64,000 nucleotides of DNA from Plutella xylostella (lineage: Eukaryota > Arthropoda > Insecta > Lepidoptera > Plutellidae). The notes beneath the pieces are model-generated. The model searched no databases. It was not told the DNA's origin and worked only from the letters and a program-made list of their open reading frames with translations. Each line of letters starts with the position of its first letter. Within the stretch, counting starts at the first letter, position 1. Made by a program: the position numbers and the translations under genes. The stretch lies in assembly GCF_932276165.1 (NCBI RefSeq), contig NC_063995.1, forward strand, positions 7,998,001 to 8,062,000, read 5' to 3'. Positions 36,401 through 42,400 of the stretch are shown piece by piece.

Positions 36401-39400
36401 TTCGGTTGCGCTTATTAACACATGGCTTGCTCTACTTAATTACTTAGGTTTCCTAATTGTCACAAACTTACTTAAGAACTTTTATGACTTAATAGTTTGA
36501 AGAAAACATACCTCACTTCTTATATTTATTATTTAAAAAAAAAAGTTTTATCCTTCACTCTAACTAACCTTCCTTACTAATTATTTCATACCTTATCTTA
36601 TCTAATTTAAATAACCGGTCAATATCAATTTGCTATAGCTGATTTCATATTGTAATAAATATAAAGTACTTATAGTCTATTAAAGGTTAATTATAAGTGT
36701 AGGCTGACTTTACTTACCTGAATATTTATAAATACTTAATAAATTTATTTATTTACGTTAAAACATAGAGCTACTCTTAAAGTCATAAGTCAGTAATTAC
36801 TACTTACAAAAAACGACGACAAAAAGCGAAGTTTAAAAATACGGCTTCAATTATCACCCACTCGGGGTTTCAATCGATCCCCTTATAAGGGTTAGGTGTT
36901 AAAAATACAAAGTTATCACCACCATAATCATTATTTTTAAGGCATATGGTGTGTAACCGGTACACTGAAGGTACAGTAAAGTTGAGTGTTAGGTCTCACA
37001 CTGCCACGCACCACACTAGATATTGCGTGAATACGTGTCCTGTTGCTTGTATGTATCTCCTTTTGTATAGCAAAAACGCGCACAGTAACACAGAAAACGC
37101 ATCTACGTTCATACAATGAACGCAAAACGCAGCGTGATACGGGCAGTGTGAGAACTCCCTTACCATAAGATCGTCTAAATAAACGAACTATTCTTTTATC
37201 TCAGATCATTGACTTATATATTACTAGCTGTACCCGCGCGCTTCGCTTCGTCTTAAAAAGTTTTCCCGTGGGAATCTCGGGATAAAAAGTAGCCTATGTT
37301 CTTTCCCAGGGTCTAGACCGTGTGTATACCAAATTTCATTCAAATCCGTTCAGTAGTTTTGGCGTGAAAGAGTAACAGACAGACAGACAGACACAGTTAC
37401 TTTTGCATTTATAATATTAGTTAGGACTAGCGTACTCCTTTTGAAATCATTGTCTCAGTTACTAAATAGTTAAGTGCAAAATGTAAAGCTGGTGGCACGC
37501 CGGTCCACATCCAGGGTGCGGATGGAGGAACCTGTCTACCTATAAATAGAGAGAAAGGCGAATGACCGTGCGCGTGCAAGGTCTAGACTTTACTTCCTAA
37601 ATACACAATGAATATTGAATATGTCACTTTTTTAAAGGTCACCACGACTGACCCCCTTGTTGACTGAAAATGTTAATTCAATATACGCAGCTCTTTGAAA
37701 ATTTATATACTTAAATAAATGATCGATTTTTACTTCATACGAGTACCATGTAATGACTATTAATAATTGAATTGAATTGACTATGAATGTTTGAGCTACT
37801 TCACTATTTTAGCAAAGAAAGATATCGGTGTATGATAAAATAATACATGAAATATTTTAAATAATTTTATGATCAACAGGTAGTACCTACTTATCACTTA
37901 ATTTATTTAAATCTTCAACGATTCATCGGATATTAGATACTTTATAATTAGTGATGATTCCATTGAATTTGCTTGTGTAATAAATAATTGATTTATTAAT
38001 GATTTTAATTATGTTTTTGCTATAAATAATTGTTAATAATCACTCAATACACTGATTAATGTCAAGCAGGCAATGCTTTGTTGTTTCCTTGCTGCGCAGA
38101 TCTGTCCAATCATCAATTTTATGAGGCGAAGCCAAGAATTTCATATAAAATTTGTTGATGTTTCAGTTTCAGTAGCAGAAGGTGGCAATAGAATAACTCA
38201 CTAAGTTTTACTTCAGTACTGCTTTGTAAATTAGTGAATATTCCACAGACAAAAAGAGGTTAGACCCATAGAGGAAATAAATACTAACTATGTACCTACA
38301 TAAGTCTTTTGGCTAAAGCCAGTTATTTTGCTGAGATGAGAGCCAGAAGTAAATACCTAGGTAGGCATTTTTTCTCATATTTGTGCATTCCAAGTATCGT
38401 TCATATAATTATTCGTACGTCTATTAAAAGAGTTTCTTTGTTTATTTATGAGATGAGTTATCAGTCAGTATCGTGATGGGGTCACGGTCCTTTAGCTCGG
38501 GGTCTCGGTTACTGCAGACGAAGATAAAACTGTTCTGTGACGTAGACGTAGGTAATACAATGTCGTAAGGATTGTAGGAATATTTTATATTGGATTGTAG
38601 TTTTATGGTATTTTTTATGTAGAACAACAGTACAGTTATCTAAAACAAAGGCTAATAATTCCGCACGTTTATCGTATCGCCGATTTTATTGCCAAATATT
38701 TACTTAACAACAACAAGGTGAATATAAATAAAAGATTAAGATAAGTTTATTTATATCATCATAATAATTGTTCCAGTACTTTCAGGCTTCAGGTCCTTCA
38801 GTAGTAACCGCGGACGCGTCGACACAGCCAGTACTGTTGATCTTAATTTTTGTTAATTTTCTAAATGAGGTCGAGAAAGGACATCAAAATGGTGCTTTAT
38901 GGCATTCAACCGTAAATTGGACAATTCGGGACACTGACAAAGAAACCGCCTCGTAACTATGACTAAAAACTTCAAACTAAAAACTGAAATATTCTAATAA
39001 TTAAATGTTTCGTAAAATTAAATAGCCACATCCTACAGTTTTTGTAAGTGTTCAACGTAGATTTTGCAACATAAATATATTGCGGCAGAAACATAAAGTG
39101 AAAACCTGCCGTTATTATTCCTTACAGTGTGTTCGCCTATATTTTTTGCTCGCTTGCTTTAATGCGGTTTAATGTATTAAGCGAGGAAATTAAAAAATAC
39201 GATGATTCGTCTGCTCCGCGGTCTGACTCGCTTATTGGTTAAACACTACCGTCGCGCGGGCCTGCTCGTGGTCAGCGCGGCGAGGAGACGCAGCAGTCTA
39301 CACTCCATACACGACTATCAAACCAATCTCGCGAACAAACGACGAGCGACTATACATTCAATCTGCCAGGTAATTGAAGCTCTATTGCTCGAACCGTGAA

Positions 39401-42400
39401 TATTTCCCGTATAGTTTTAACGGACTGTTGTCACAGTGAACCAGAAATCTTGCCCCGAATGCTTACTCAATATGGCCACAATGCTTCGAATGACAATCGT
39501 CTTGCAACGGTGAATTTTTCGACCATTTAATGAGCATTTAGTGCTTATCGAAATGTCTGGAAGTTCACAAGTTCTTACGTGTAAATACCAACTCATTTAA
39601 ATTCCCAGCGCGCTTCGTGTTTTCGCATTGACTAACAATCGCGGTTGGTTTAAACACGACACAAACTTTATTTTAATATTTTTTTTCACAGGGTTATTTA
39701 AGATGTGTATGAAATATATCTTGATTGAACCTTCGTTAAGAGGTCTGTAAATTCAGCTGAAGCCCGGCTAAGATGATGTTATCTGTTACCTAGAACAGCA
39801 CATGTTTTGTTTAGATCTAGTAGTGCACCCACTATTTGTTATGTGATTATGAATTATATGATCCTACTTGTTACAATGTGAACTGTAGTGATTCTAAATC
39901 ATAGATTCGATATTACTACGCATAAATGAACAATCCTAGACATAGACGTAACGTCTAGAAACCAGCCATCGTTTGAATATACACAAAGATTGTTCAAGAG
40001 TTCATCTTCGCTAGTAATATTTAACCTATGCTATGAATGCATCACGCCACCCCACCCATGGTTCGTTGGAGACGGCATTGGCCTCACATGCGTACGTCTA
40101 TAGACGTTCCTTCCACTCATCATTCACGTTGTAAAGAGTGAAAGGAATGTCTCTAGAATATTCAAAGTGCCGTCTTTCATTCACATGTCGTTTTAAAGTA
40201 AAGATTTCCGAAACTCTGAGTTTGTTAATACTTATTTCTAATATCGATCATTCATTAATCATATGCATCTATCATGTCATGATATGTATAAAATCTCATT
40301 AAATTGTTTGTTAATTGGCATGTTATTGTCATTTTCGATCTCATCTGATTGGAATCATATTTGCATCCATATTCATTTTGAATGCGCTCGAAGTTTTTAC
40401 CTTCTAATTACGATTTTTGGATCGATTTCATTTTGTACCTTGCTGTTTAATGTTATGATAATTATACATAGTTTTTATGATCTCAAATTTTGAGTCGGTC
40501 TATCTCTTTAGTTGTACCTATACTATATGGGATAAGTATCTGTATAAATAGGAATGTGAAATAGGTGAAAATTCATTAAGTACTTAGATATAATTACCTA
40601 TGTAATTATGATTAACTATTTGTCATGTTGCCAGTGTATTGCAAAATGGTGTGTAATCACATAGATATTACATAATAGCTATGATGGACTCAGCTTTCAT
40701 TTGACAGCTGTCCAGCAAGCGTGTAATTATTGGCAAGGAAGTCCCAGCTCCTGTCTCACGCACTGCCATTACCTCGATCTTTTCTGACAACAAAGTTGCG
40801 ATGCCGTGCTGGGTACAATTTAAACACAGATTTTTAAAAATATATTATTAAATAGTCAAGTTGATATAACTATGTTTATATTTATTTACTGTGGCAAATT
40901 TTCCATAAATTTAAACTAACTTCGGTGTTTGTAAACCTTGTTAACAATGAAAAATTTAGTCGAATTCATTAATTTCTTAGGATTTTGTTGGCATCTTCTA
41001 TTCAAAGCCACCACTTTTTAACAGCAAGAATAATAATAACGTGAGACTGATATTTATCTAAGTATAGATACTGTCTAGGTGGGTATTATAATTTATTGTA
41101 AATGCGATTGGTCTAATATTAAATTCTTCTCTGTCACGCACTAATAGACAATATTTGCATTCGGTTGCCATTACCGCAACTTAGTTATGTGCCAATTAAA
41201 TAGACAATATCGTTCCCTCCTACATAACAGTCCACTTTATTCTGAGCCAGACAGGCTCTTTACAACATGCCGTTTATTGAACGTCTATTAGACTGGATAA
41301 ACTGGTAATTTTTTCTCTTAGTAACATCTACAAAGATTCGCGCCAATAGCTACGAAATACGGGATACGGGAAAAATGGATAGCTAATTAGATGGCGCCAC
41401 TGTTGGCTGTCACTCAAAGCTGCCTTCTGATTGGTGTATTCCCGTGTTCCGTATCTATAGGCGGATTGTTGTAGATATTGCTAGGAGAACATCCTAAAAT
41501 GACGTGGCAGGGATGTCTCAAGGTATTTCAGGTTACTTATACGTTGTGTTGTGTGTTCGCAGGTGTTGTCGATGAGCGATGAGCTGCGGCGCGCGCTCTA
41601 CTCGTCTGGGGCCTCGGTGGACATGGAGTTCTGTCCGCCAGACCTCATAGGCACCTCCGAGATATTCACGCTGGAGCACAGGTTAGTACAGACATTACTA
41701 TACATATAATATGAAACTGCATGCGGAGTGCGACTTTTTACACCGTTCGAGTAGTAGCGAGCAAAGCGAATTTGCGGGAGTCGCCACCTAGCGGTACTTG
41801 CGCTGCACTAGCTCCGCGCCATATAATTTTTACTGCTTGATTGGTTTAGAAAAACCTACTCGAGGCCCTATCCAGAGTGTTGCAAAAGTTGTGTAGGAAG
41901 CGAAAAGGGGGTAACTCAGGGAGTCATTTGTTCTACTCCTTTTGGAAATTCGCTTTACTTTTCATTCCATTAATAATTATTATTCAAAAGAGTAATTTCC
42001 GTAATTTTACGTTTAAGAGAACAATTATATTCACTTTCGGAAATGGTAAACAGTAAATTAAAACAAGTGTCTGTGTGAAAGAAAACCATAATCTACTGAA
42101 ATAAGACGCACAAAGGCAAGTGCTGTAGCTGTAACGGTAGTGAATAGGTACAAAAGGTAATAAATTAACTTCTCCTTTATTATTTTCATACACTAGACAG
42201 GCATCTATTTTCGCTGCCAACTTTTTATGGGAACAAACCCATATACCTAGTCTATCTTTGTAGATAAGACACAAATCTAAATTTTCACAAAGTTGAGTTA
42301 AATCATAGAAATACTGAAAAAGAATGAGCACGAAAACGGCGGTAGTGTTTTAATTTTCGAACAAGAAATCCATAAACATAGAAATGCCCGTGTTTTCGTG

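Larger units (their letters stand above)
35998..39201 (+). other. mtd intron between alternative first exons
   Basis: 3.2 kb, mostly AT-rich. It contains a small foldback (36991-37156) and a widespread lepidopteran repeat (37226-37424). The region before 39202 has no strong promoter signature. Confidence 0.55.
39370..41562 (+). other. Last part of 12-kb mtd intron
   Basis: 2.2 kb, AT-rich. Two foldback elements are seen (40070-40175 and 41325-41475). No other exon found. Confidence 0.6.

Noticed and set aside
38768..38956. Possible further alternative first exon of mtd
   Set aside because: The open frame needs a non-ATG start and includes no good donor in the right phase; the acceptor-like TTCCAG before it does not lead to a spliceable exon.
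41984..42331. 115-residue minus-strand open frame in an mtd intron
   Set aside because: No domain, AT-rich chance-type composition, next to repeat sequence.
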